The notes beneath the pieces were generated by a model. The model saw only the letters and a list, made by a program, of their open reading frames with translations, was not told where the DNA came from and did no database searches. A stretch of 64,000 nucleotides of DNA from Hofstenia miamia (lineage: Eukaryota > Xenacoelomorpha > Acoela), in NCBI GenBank assembly GCA_004352715.1, contig SCFE01000034.1:2221226-2285225 (forward strand), written 5' to 3'. The translations under genes and the position numbers were made by a program. Below, in pieces: positions 12,873 through 23,522 of the stretch (position 1 is the first letter of the stretch; every line of letters begins with the position of its first letter).

Positions 12873-14003
12873 TACCTATTACATACTGCTTGGCTTTTGT
12901 TTCTGTTACCATAAAGTAAACTAGGATTAACCATTCACTATTTAGGCTATGAAGCCAGCCAGTAGTCTATCCAATGATTGACAATGGGCATCTGCCCCAA
13001 GGCTGATCTCCACATCCAGTTTCACCCTTCCTTCAATGTTCCATTTGATTTAGTTCCACACCTCAGCTCATCAATACAGTTTATGTGTATCCTATCCAAG
13101 CTCAGTGCATACTCAAGACATGACACAATTCGACTTAAACTCTATTTTGTAAAAGTGTTCTATCTCTTCACAACCTGACTTGTTACTAGCTGCTCATTTG
13201 ATACTACATGTAGCCATTACCAAAATATATTGGCATTTCTAAATATATTAGTTTCAAGCAGCTTCCTAACTTACATTCATAATTTAATACATGTATGGTC
13301 ACTTTATCAGTCATTTATTGGTCATTAATTTGGATCTAAAATAGTATTAAGATATTTCCTAAGTTTTGGTCATCCAACCATTTGTTCACAATTAATTATT
13401 TTAGTACATGTAGTAAGTGATTGCTAGTTGACTAATTGAGAGAAAACCCCTATACCTAATTTATGTGCACTTTCATTGTCTGGCACAGGGACCCTTGAAT
13501 CATTCTCTGTGATGGATCCAGACCACTACTAAACACCACTCAATTAGCTCAAAATCATATTAAATATTCAAACTGTTATAGTAGAACAAAATAAGAATTC
13601 CAAATAAAATTCTTTATCAATTGCTTACAGTATTTAATTCATATTTATAGTAATTCCAGAAAAGTACCTGTAGATTTCAAATTTAAACTTTTCTTCTGCC
13701 AAGATGGCAGCTAAAAATAATGGAAGCAATTTTGCCAAAAGAATTTTTATTGAGCAATTCTAATCTCCCTTTTTTGACACATGTTATTTCTTGGTTGCAT
13801 AATACAAATATATCTAAATTAATCTAATTGATCTAAATACAATATTTCTAATCATTGTTTCTTTGATCTTATTCTCACTCTGCTAAATGTTTGCAGCTTA
13901 TTTTTGATTTGTTTTGGATGATGCTACACACCCGCCTCAGCTTGCTTTATTTTTAGCACAGCTCATGGTCCATGTACCAAAGTGTCCACCTTCCAAATTA
14001 TTG
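12873..14003. repeat. Duplicate of 11740-12871 across a single N
   Basis: The sequence restarts at tacctattacatactgctt, equal to position 11740, and repeats about 1131 bases with roughly 1 percent differences. The duplication runs past the LTR end (13928) into the same internal bases (13929-14003 match 12797-12871). A real LTR pair would not share internal sequence in this way. An unmerged contig overlap or two haplotypes is the simplest reading. Confidence 0.85.
13929..13942 (-). other. Polypurine tract of the Gypsy-type element
   Basis: On the minus strand, gctgaggcgggtg lies directly before the LTR start tgtagcatcatcc. The purine-rich run abutting a TG LTR start is the expected plus-strand primer site. 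Confidence 0.55.
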
Positions 14004-17000
14004 ATTCAGGCTGTTGATCAGCCCACGTGGTTTTTTCAAATTCAACTTGTTTTGTCATCTTCAAGACTGCCTCTCATTTGGTTGTCACTGTATTAGTGTA
14101 TTTTAGGAATTTCATCTCTTGAATGTCCTCTGCTATCAGCATGATCTCTCTTAGTTCATTGATTTTCTGTGAGAATATTTCATTATATTTCTGGTATAGT
14201 TGTATCCCTTTGATTGGTTATGTTGTTAGGATCAATCTTATTGATTTGCATCATTGTTACAATTTCAGCTCTTTTTGTCACATCCAAGTAACAATAATTC
14301 CTCTCCCAGATGTCTGTTCATACAATGTCATTCACCCTGGAGAATAGCATTATTGCTTTTGGAGTTTGACTTTCTATTTCTTTCCTAAGATCTTGTAGTT
14401 GTATGTTAATGGGTTTCCCTTGTGTATACAGTTGATATGGCATTATTGTGCCCTTGATGTATACTCTCTCTCTCTCTGTTATCATTCTTCAGCATTATTT
14501 CTTTCAACTTCTTATAGTTGTCACATTCTATTACTGCTTTCACCTTTTTCTCTGTGTTTATGTACGATTTATATTCATGAAGAAATGTTTTCACAACTTT
14601 GACTTCTTTCAGTAGTCTCCAGCATATGAGGACCATTGGTATCACAATAGTCTCTGGTGGTGTGCAGATCAAGATCTTTGTTTCAATTTGTCTTTCAATG
14701 TGTGGGTATGAACCTTCCATTGTTGGTGCCATTGCAAGGCCTATTGTTGTGGGGTAATTCATTTTTGCTTCTGGGATGGTATTCAGAATGCTTGTGTCAG
14801 TCCCCTTCTACTTAGTTTTAATCATATTTCTTCTTTGATGTCTACTCTTGCTGTTATACATACAATGTCTATGGCTAATTGATTGTATGGTTTCAGTAGC
14901 TCTTCCAATTCTGTTCATGTAAACACTTCCATGAACATGAGCTTCATTGTTGCCACTGATTGTTTCTCTCTGATGTTTTGGAAGTTTCTTTCTTTGATAT
15001 CTTTAGCTTCCCTGGTGACTTTGATCTCAACTAGGAACCATTCGTCATCAGTGTCTATCCATTCTATGGTTCTTGCTGGGCTGATTTCTCCCCATTTCTC
15101 TATGTTTATCCTGTCAATTGTCTGCTGTGTTTTTGGAGATAATAGTAGTCGTGAAGATGTTAACAATTTCTCTTCTTCTATCATCTCTGCTTGAGATTTT
15201 GTGACCATTTCACAGACCTCCACTGGTTCTGTTATTCCTCTTCATTTCATCATTTCCGCACTTCGTATAATTTTTGTGAATGTACATTATGGGCTGTCTT
15301 GTTCATATCTTTCAATTTCGAGTTCAAGTATTTTCTGCATGTTCTCTTGTACTACTGTTATCCTGATTTCTTCTGTGCTTGCTAGTTTCTGTTTAATGAT
15401 TTTTCTTGTAGTTATCCATGGTTGGTTTTCCATTTGTCTCATTCATGTTTCAGATGTTGCTCCCCACATATATTTCTTCATTGGTTCATTGAATATTGTG
15501 ATTTCGCTTGGACATATCCCTGTCTTGTTAGCTATATCTATTATCAACATTTTTCCCACTGGGCTCTCATTCATTATCATTTGGCTGAGTATTTTTTCCA
15601 TTGTGTGTACTGGCTTCTCCAATCTGTTTGGTGACTCCAGCCTTCCAATGTGACCTTTTAATAACCAGTTTTTGGTTTGTGTGTTGATTGGAGCTATTGT
15701 TATTTCAAATTTTTTTGCTTTTGCTAGCTTGTGTTGGATGTGCCATGAGATTGGAAGTTTTAGTTCTGCCTCTTTCAGTTGTGAATATTGCTAATATCCA
15801 AGCTGTTGTTCTGAAGCAGATTTCTGGTGCATTCTTCTCTTTAAATATTAACTGTTTGAAGTCTTTTTTCATATTTAGCTCATAGGCTTTGTTAACCTCT
15901 GTTAATGCTATCTCTACTGATTTGTGGAATTTCCATGATGGCACCTCAATTTTTATTTCAGGCCAACTTTCCTCCACTTTTTGTTGCAGTTTCATGTTTT
16001 TCCTTATTTTCTGGATCTGTTGTAGATGCTCTTGCCATTGTGTCAGGCTACATTTTATAAATAGCATGTTGGCCTTCTCTATGCCATCTGTGTCTGCCAT
16101 TAGCTCAATCCTTTTTGTTTGTTTATAGAGGTTGATTATGATGTATGGGTCTACCATTATTCTGTAGAATTTTGCCCAGTAGTCTATTTGTAGATCAAAT
16201 CATATTAATTCTTGGATGGTTGTACCTTTTGGTGTTTTCTCCCAGGGGAAGTTGTTTTCAGTTTGCATGCATGCTTCTCATAGGTGTCCAGGTATGTCTT
16301 TGTTTGTTGACCTTGTGATTATTACTACCCTCATCTTCTGCACTTTTGCCATTCTTAATGTTTCATCAATCTTCTTTTCCAGGTTTTTGTGTATTCCTTT
16401 TCTGTCAATACATATATGATTATGAGGTTTTCATCATCCATGTTTATTTCTGGTATTTCTGCTATTTTGTCTTTATATGCCATTATAGCTTGCATCATTT
16501 CCAGTGTGAAATCTTCATCAAATACAATGTGCACTGTGCTTTGCATATACAGTCTCTCCAGTGTTTTGTTCATCACCTGGGGGTAGCTTATAATTACATT
16601 TATTTTTGGTCTATTATTGGCATCAAGCACTATTGGTAGATTTTTTCCTTTGATTTTTGCAACTTTCCTTATGTGTGCTTTTGTTTCTGGGGATAGTTTT
16701 GTGAATGCATTGTAATGCATTTTCTATGTTCCAATAAAATAGGGGTGTAATGTTTCTCCATCTGTTTCTCTCTTTCTTTAGATTGTACAGTTCTCTCTGA
16801 GGTGGTTTCTGAGGATGTGTGTAGCTGGGTCATCCATAACACTAATCTGCTGGTGCTTGGTTCACAGTCCATGGGCTGTGAATCTGTGCTGATAGTTTCT
16901 ACTGATTCACCCTTGAATTGGCTCACAGTTACTCCTATCAGCACTTGACCAGTTGTTGTTCCTGTGGGGATAGCATCAGACTTGAATTGCTTTCACATCT

Positions 17001-17480
17001 CCATGGTTCTTCCAGCACTTACACCTTCCTCTGCAACTCTCAGTGTCTCACCACCCTTGAATCAGCATTGTGGACTCTTGGAAGGAAAGTTGAGCTGCTG
17101 TGAACCAGTTTTCTGCATGCCCTTGAATCAGTGGTGCAGATCCCTGGTGGGAGAGGCTTTTTGTCCATTGGTCTCCCTGCCTTTGAATTGGCCTTGGGGA
17201 CTACTAGGATGCCTTCTCACTCTATGTCACCTATTTGTCAGTTCTTTGTTCTTGTCCCTTCTGCCCTTGAGTCAACATCTGGTTTGAGAACTTCTGTGAA
17301 CTCTCCTTCTCCTGTTCATGGTTGAGAGTTCCTCTGGTTGTTGATTCCTGCACACTCTCTTCTTCATGAGTGGGTGCATCATTTTCCTCAAATTTCCTAA
17401 ATGCAGTTAGTAAATTTATATCCCATATTTCAGGGTCATATATAGTTTTATTTCTTGCTGTCCTCTGGGGCAGCACTCTC
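13944..17480 (-). pseudogene. ORF3 of the Gypsy-type element (post-integrase, function unknown)
   Basis: The region between integrase and the 3' LTR is coding on the minus strand but frameshifted several times. Clear pieces: 17231-17476 (hydrophilic, Gln/Glu rich), 16355-16720 (KLSPETKAHIRKVAKIKG, then STVHIVF and EINMDDENL), 15705-16157 (lysine-rich, probably helical), a piece with MKKYMWGATSET at 15462-15479, 14915-15223, then MNYPTTIG (14762 downward), GKPINIQLQDLRKEI and an IMLFSRVNDIV block (14319-14350). Blocks align in order with ORF3 copies A and B at 0.4-4.9 kb, showing that this was a conserved protein of about 900-1100 residues. There is no envelope hallmark (signal peptide, furin-like site or transmembrane anchor). 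An SGNH-like fold is only a guess from the GKP/GMND spacing. Confidence 0.65.
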
Positions 17481-17515
17481 TGGCTTGAGTTATCATATCC
17501 AATGTCTGCTGTGTA

Positions 17516-18853
17516 TTAGTTGTCAAATTCTTCTTTGTGTAGGCTATCTAAATCATACATATTGTATATAGTTTCATTGCCATTAATTCTGCATATTTTG
17601 AATTCAGCATTCTCATCTATCCTCATCTCTTCAATGTCTGCTGTTGCTCTCTTCAGGTTTTGGAAATGTAATAGTCTACTGTTGTCTAACATGTATTCAT
17701 TGTTCAGTAGTGTTTGTGTTATCATGTAAGGGCTGGACCATACTGTTTTCAACTTCTGGACTTGGTTTGTGTCTGTGAGTTTAATCAGTGTGAATGCTTA
17801 TGCCTTATCTCCAACTTTGTGTGTATGACCATAAATTTTTTTATTGTAATTACGCTGCTGTATCACTGCTGATTTCTTTATGTTGTGGCACATCGTTTTG
17901 TGAATTCCTGTGATTTGGTTCTTCAGTTGTTTTACATATTAATTGTCCAACTTTCCACTGTAGTTCATGTATTGCATTGAAAGCAGGGTCACCACTTCTC
18001 TTCTGAATGTAATAATTTTCGATCATCTTGATGACTTCTCTCCATCTGCTTCCCCCTATCCTTGATGTTGCTACTCTAATTAACTTGATTAGTGTCTGAT
18101 TGAGTCACTCCACTGCTCCATTGAACTGCAGGTGGTACGCAGTTGTCCATTCACTTGCAATTTCCAGGAGTTTTGCCATCTCTTGAAAAAATCCACTCTC
18201 AAATTGGGGCCCCTTATCTGTTATAATTGTTTCCATCAACCCAAGTTGTAGTATCCATTCTTTTAGTACCAGTTCTGCTGTGGTTTCTGCTGTGGTATTC
18301 CTCATTGGGACCATTCTTGCATATTTTGTAAAACTGTCTACCATCACCAGTAGATATTGGTAGCCTTTTGCATCCTTTGATAACATTTCCAGGTCTATGT
18401 GGACTATTTCATTTGGTTGTGTTGCAATGGTTTTATCTAGTGGCACCCTTTGCATCAGAAAGTGTTGCTTGTTGTTAAGGAGGCATGTCGTGCATTTATT
18501 AATGATATCCTCAGTAACTTTCCTCACAGCTGTCATTATAAAGCTTGCATTGAAGGTCTTCTCCATCTGTGTGATTCCCAGGTGGCCCTTCCTTGTATTT
18601 TCCTTATCAATTCTCTTTTGAAGTAGTCAGGTATTGTGATCCAGTTATTGTATAGTAATCCATTCTTGTTGATTTTCCACTTGTAGTGTTCATAGTATCC
18701 TGCTGTTAATCTTGAAAGTGATGTCTGAGGTTCTTCTATCTTTTTTATGATTTCACTGAGGATTATGTTGTCCCTTTGTTTGTCCACTATTTCTTTTTCA
18801 GATATTTCCTCCCTCATTAGTATTGGTAGCACCGCTTGGCATTTCTTATCCAC
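17516..18853 (-). pseudogene. Integrase with GPY/F-like C-terminal module, decayed
   Basis: From 18853 downward there is a linker (NGLLYNNWITIPDYFKRELI), then a zinc-finger region with GHLG and CTTC (about 18490-18590, crossing a frameshift). The DDE core has HIDLEMLSKDAKGYQYLLVM (first Asp), IITDKGPQFESGFF (second Asp) and FNGAVE (Glu). A TGA (18105-18107) directly follows FNGAVE, where the family usually has Arg, so CGA decay is likely. Beyond two more frame changes, 17516-17752 carries KLKTVWSSPYMITQTLLNNEYML, a degenerate GPY/F module. All three catalytic positions are still encoded, but the stops and shifts rule out a working enzyme. ORF3 follows. Confidence 0.85.
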
Positions 18854-19034
18854 GTTTTTTTTGGCAGTCCTTCATACTCAGTGTGTGGCAAAAATTGGAA
18901 TTGTTTTTTCTCTCCATCTATTTTTGCTGCATTTCTCTGGTATTCTGGCAGTGATGTCCAGAAGTCTGTGTTGTTATTTAACATGCCTTCCTGTGCTCAA
19001 TTGTGAATGTGAACTCATTTAAATATTCAATCCA

Positions 19035-20130
19035 TCATGACACTATTCCAGACTTATCTCCAGAAACCTTTTTCAGCCAGGCTAGTCTGCTGTTGTCTGT
19101 TTGTACCCTAAACTCTCTACTGATGAGGAAATGTCGAAATTTTTTGATACTTTCAATTAATGTGAGCGTCTCTACTTTTGTAGATCTGTAATTTTCTTTA
19201 CTTGCTCTCAGCTTGTGACTAAAAAACTGAATGGGTACTTCTTTTCCGTTTTTAACCTGTCCCAATGTGGCCCTGATCACTAATTTGCTTGCATCACAAT
19301 CTAGTATTAATTGTTCATTGTAGTCTGGTGTGTTGAGGGATGGTAGTTTCACCAGTTCTTCATTGTTATTATCCAGTTCTTCCTGCTCCTGCCAGGTCCA
19401 TATGAATGGTAGTGATTTTCTCATTAATCTGGTCATCTTTGCTGTCTTACCAGCTATATTCAGAATGAAAGTCCCATAATAATTGAAGAATCCCATAATC
19501 CTCTGTATGTCTTTCTTGTTGTTTGGCTTTTCTATTTTCCAGATCATTTCTCTGGCATTATCCTTCATGCATATTCTTCCCTTCTCTATAGTTCTCTATT
19601 TTTTCTTTGAGAATGTTGCATTTATTCCCATTAATTCAAAGTCCTGCATTTTCCAAAATTGTTAAAGTTCTTTCTAATTTTTCCAGATGTTCTTGGATGT
19701 GTCACTAGTTACTATGATGTCATCTATATAGGCATCAACCCCTTCTTCCATTCTATGAGTCTTATTCTTTAACACTTTCATAATATAATTCTGGAAGGTT
19801 GCTGGTGTGTTACACAGTCTGAACGCCATATATGTCCATTTGTATAGCCCATAGGGAGTTATGAATGCTGTCTTCTCAATATCATCCTCTTCCATCTTTA
19901 CTTGCCAGTAGACTTTGCATAGGTCTAGTGTTGTAAAATATTTGTGCTTACTGGTTTCATAGAGCATGTCCTCTATCCGTGGCAGATTATATTAATCCTT
20001 TTTTGTCACTTCATTTAATTTGAGAAAATCTATGCATAGGTGAAACTTATCTCCCTGCTTTACAAATACAGTTGGTGCTGCATATGGTGTTGTTGTTGAT
20101 TAACTCTTCCAGCATGTGATTATATTCATC
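19035..20130 (-). pseudogene. Reverse transcriptase and RNase H, decayed
   Basis: RT motifs read from about 20110 down: an APTVFVKQG-like block, NLPRIEDML broken by a stop, FTTLDLCKVYWQV, TAFITPYGLYKWTYMAF, and the catalytic AYIDDIIVTS in 19674-19967. RNase H follows in 19035-19568: IMGFFNYYGTFI (connection), LILDCDASKLVI (first catalytic Asp), KVETLTLIESIKKFRHFL (Glu) and FRVQTDNSRLAWL (Asp). The YIDD box and RNase H acidic residues are intact, but the two halves lie in different frames and the N-terminal RT has stops. It is a typical Gypsy pol arrangement between protease and integrase. Confidence 0.9.
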
Positions 20131-20734
20131 CTTCATATGTTCAGGCACCCTTCTGACTGGCAGCTTGATCAGTTTGTCTGTTGTTGTGACTATTTTATGC
20201 TTCTTGCCCACTGCCTGTCCTATGCTTATTTCTCTGTAGTTGAATATACGTTTATGTTTTTCTAACAGTATCCTCAGTTGTGTGATCTCCTGTTCTTCTA
20301 GATGTCAGTAGTCTTTGTTGTTTATTTCGGGTGTTCTATATGTGTCTTCTTCTTCTGCTTTCGTCTCAATGCCCTGGAGTCAGCCTTTGGGAGTACTCAC
20401 AACTTTGATGGTGTTCATCCACTTGCTCTTGAGTCGGCCATGTGGAGTACTATCCATTTTCATTTGCAAGTCATTGAGCTGGAAATGCAAATTACTTGCT
20501 CAATCATCGTCTTCCATTGCCTTCCAGATGAGTCTGATGTTCAACTTGATGTACTTTCCATATATTCTTACTTGAGATCTCTTCAGGTTAACATTCTGAT
20601 TCATAGCATTAAGGATTGGTATTCTTCCTTTTCCATGTTTTATTGTGCAGATGCTAGATGGCATCAATACACATTTGGTGTTGATGCCCTTATTGTCATA
20701 CAGCATTATGTCAGCTGTTACTGTGTCCTCAGTT

Positions 20735-21200
20735 TCAATTGTGTGCATCTTCCATTGGTGTGGCTGTAGGTGGATGTCTTCCTGTAGTTGAAATGTGATT
20801 GTTTTCTGCTTCCCTTGTTCTTCTTTGATCTCCATTTCTTCCTCTCTTACCTTTATAGTTGGCATAGTTGATAACACATCCATTCTTTGTCAGAAAATCG
20901 TCACCTAAGATGACCTCATATGGCAACAGATTGTTGTGTGTGTCCACCACCACCAAATATTGTTCAAATGTTGTGTTTTTGATTCTCATCTGTACTGTGT
21001 TTTTCATTCCTTTCATATCAATATATTCTCCTGATGCATTGATTAGTCTCTTATTGCAGCTGTTCAAGTTTTCTCATTTAAATCCTAGCTTCATAGCACA
21101 TTCATCAGTGATTATCAACATTGCTGCTCTGGTGTTGATTGTTGCTTTAGTCATTACTCCATTAATCACTATCATTATCATATTTATTGTGTTGAGATTT
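20735..21200 (-). pseudogene. Retroviral-type aspartic protease, active site lost
   Basis: The C-terminal part has the ILGDDFL motif typical of Gypsy proteases, with preceding TTFEQYLVVVD and LLPYEV strands. Upstream, MIVINGVMTKAT leads to NTRAAMLIITDECAMKLGF, which sits where the family has the D-T-G active-site triad followed by the flap lead-in. The catalytic Asp codon is Asn (21134-21136) and the Gly is Arg, both explainable by G-to-A changes. A TGA near 21078 separates the two parts. The product would not be an active protease. Confidence 0.75.
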
Positions 21201-21229
21201 GTCAGGATCATTATTGATGCATGATTGTT

Positions 21230-22340
21230 ATGAGTTGGCACTCTACCTAGTTATCTGACACCTCATTGGTTGGCAATACTTCGTCCATTTCGTCTTCTGT
21301 CTGCAGTACATCTTCCTCGTCATAATAGGCTTCATTGTCCCCAATTATGTTTATCTGCTTTGGGCAGTCCAGTTTTTTGTGTCCTTTCTGTCCACAACCA
21401 AAACACTTGATGTCTTTCTCTTTTACCTTTCTAGTCTTCCCATCATTTCCTTTTACTTTTATTATTTTTTCTGGTTTTGTTTTGATGTAAGCTTTATTTG
21501 GGATGTGTGGTTTGGGTTTGTTCCTCCATGTTGATCCCTCTCTGTGCCATGTGGCCTTTTCATATATTCAGGGGTTGTTTTCAATGGTTGCTTGTATGTT
21601 GACCCCCTTTTTGATCATTCTTTCCAACTTGTCATTGACATCACATTTAGTCTCAAAATGTGTTCTAATGCTTTCTGGCATCCCCTTACAAATGTGTAAG
21701 AACAAATTGTATTTAGAATATCTGTTTTCTCTCAAACTAAGCATTAATAGTCATTTGATTTGTTGCATGTAATTTTGAATGCTGTCAGTTTTTCTCATTT
21801 TCATCGCATTTAGAATGATTCAGTACTGATTTTTAAAAGTTTTGTTTTCATAGTAATTTATGAAATCTCCAATCAATAATTGGTAATTTCTTTTCATTAC
21901 TGCATCTAGGAGCAAGTAGTGTTGGGAGGCTGCCCCTGTTAAATATAATGGGAGCCTTGCTGCTGCTGCCTGTCGGCTCACTTTTTGCTGTGCCATTGTT
22001 AATTTGAACATTTGTAGCCATTCAGCAAATGTTGGATTATAACCATCTACCCTTCCTTTAAACTTGGGTAGAGTTGCCTTACAAGGTATTGTATCACTGA
22101 TTGTCAGTTATGGTAGAATTGAATTTTCATATTTGGGTTTCCCATGGTTTTTTATTGTATCTTCCTCTTGCAGTTGTGTAGTCACTGCTTTTGTTATTTT
22201 GTTAATGAATTTTTGTTTCTCTGCATCTGAGTCCTTGTCAGATTCCTCATATATCACCTCTTTGGGAGCCAGTATATGCAGTGCTTGTAGCTCACTTTCT
22301 TTTCTGGAATGAAATTCTATTTCATGGGTTAGCATGTTGC
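21230..22340 (-). pseudogene. Gag with CCHC zinc knuckle, decayed
   Basis: The zinc knuckle CFGCGQKGHKKLDC (21361-21420) fits C-x2-C-x4-H-x4-C. It is preceded by a Lys-rich stretch (KTKPEKIIKVKGNDGKTRK) and followed by an acidic tail (NEAYYDEEDVLQTEDEMDE) ending at a TAG. Upstream, the capsid-like region has FAEWLQMFKLTMAQQ and RLPLYLTGAASQHY (21820-22060), typical of Gypsy gag. The N-terminal piece (22108-22335) is charged. TAA and TAG stops near 21826 and 21740 break the frame. Gag would bind RNA and build the particle. Confidence 0.8.
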
Positions 22341-23507
22341 TCCTGTTTTCTTCTTCTGTCAGCTGTATTAGTGTAGAGTTCCTCGGGGACTTTTTCGATT
22401 CTATTCTTTATGAATTATTTTGTATTTTTACGTCACCATGACGTCAGTATTTATTTTGATCTCAGGTTGCTATTGTTAATTTGATGTCCCCTTAGTGGTG
22501 CTTATTATTGCTCAATTTGAATTTACAAGGGAAAAGAAATTGATCATGTTTAAACTACATAGACATCTGATTTTGTAAACAAAGGCAGGTAATAACTAAA
22601 CTTTTGTATAAAACCTGAGAGAACTGTAGTGATTGCTTAATAGATTTTATCTACTCTCAACTGCCATCTTTACCATTGTATTTTTTATTTATATTTTAAC
22701 TTTATGAAAACTATTGCTTAAGATCTGCAACAATTCGGGAGTGCTTTCACTAGCACAGGGCAACAAGTTGCTTCTGGAGGTCTTTTGATTATCCAGTCCA
22801 AATTGTGGACCCATTAAGTTACATCTACGGTTATGTATAGGGAAATAACAAACCTTTCATTTGTAATTCAACATGTACATGCACTTATAAAACCTTACAC
22901 TGTGATGATACCATGCTGTTGGCTAGCACGAATATCTGGCAATTACAGATTATTTAATAGTGAGCTGAGAGATAACAATGAAAATGAGAGTTTGTACTAT
23001 TGAAGTGAGATAGAAATTAAGCAAGTGAGACAAATAGGGTAGCACCAGTCAATAAGTTAAGCACTTTACTTCTGAATACTCTGCTTTGGCTGGAAGCCAT
23101 TATGAATTGGTCATCTTGGATTTTACCTAAAGTAGTTTTGTTACTTGGATGAATTAGCATATTTGATTATGTCTGGTGGGTTCATCTCTGGTGGATTCAT
23201 TTCTGGGGGTGAATTGAGGGATTGCAATTCCATGTCTGTGGCTGAGTTTTCACTGAAGTATGGTGATGATCATATTGTTCTAGGAGTTACTTTCTTGATT
23301 GCAGTTTTCTTTGCACTGCCTTTGTTACCTTTTGTCATTTTTTCTCTTTGGTTTGTAGTGGTCTTCCATTTTTTGATCACAATTCTGGGATCCTGTTAAA
23401 GTGCTTCAGTTTAGTTTTGGGTAATTCTCTCTATTAACTAGTTGCTTTTCCATGTTACTGTCTGTTTCTTGCTTTCACTTTCACTTGTAGCTCTTGTCAT
23501 CATATAA
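22341..23507 (-). other. 5' leader of the Gypsy-type element
   Basis: Between gag and the primer-binding site there are about 1.1 kb without a clear gene. A short minus-strand frame near 23250-23400 is very basic (KKWKTTTNQREKMTKG). It is followed by the repeat PPEMNPPEMNPP, encoded by tctggtgg-attcat repeats near 23170. It may be a lost gag N-terminus or just leader sequence. Confidence 0.4.
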
Positions 23508-23522
23508 GGGTCATGGTTGCCA
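23508..23522 (-). other. Putative tRNA primer-binding site
   Basis: Directly inside the right LTR, the minus strand reads TGGCAACCATGACCC. It begins TGG, as primer-binding sites complementary to a tRNA CCA end do. The primer tRNA would end ...GGTTGCCA. I cannot name the tRNA from the sequence alone. Confidence 0.6.

Noticed and set aside
12873-13928. Treating 11659-12796 and 12873-13928 as a true LTR pair of a small element
   Set aside because: Both are followed by the same internal sequence, and a single N separates them. The real partner LTR is at 23523-25457 with matching ATAT flanks.
15201-15653. Plus-strand frames of 60-150 codons between 14 and 22 kb
   Set aside because: They are antisense shadows of the minus-strand Gypsy genes, rich in Ser/Phe/Leu/Cys with no domain, while the minus strand gives clear gag, pol and ORF3 blocks.
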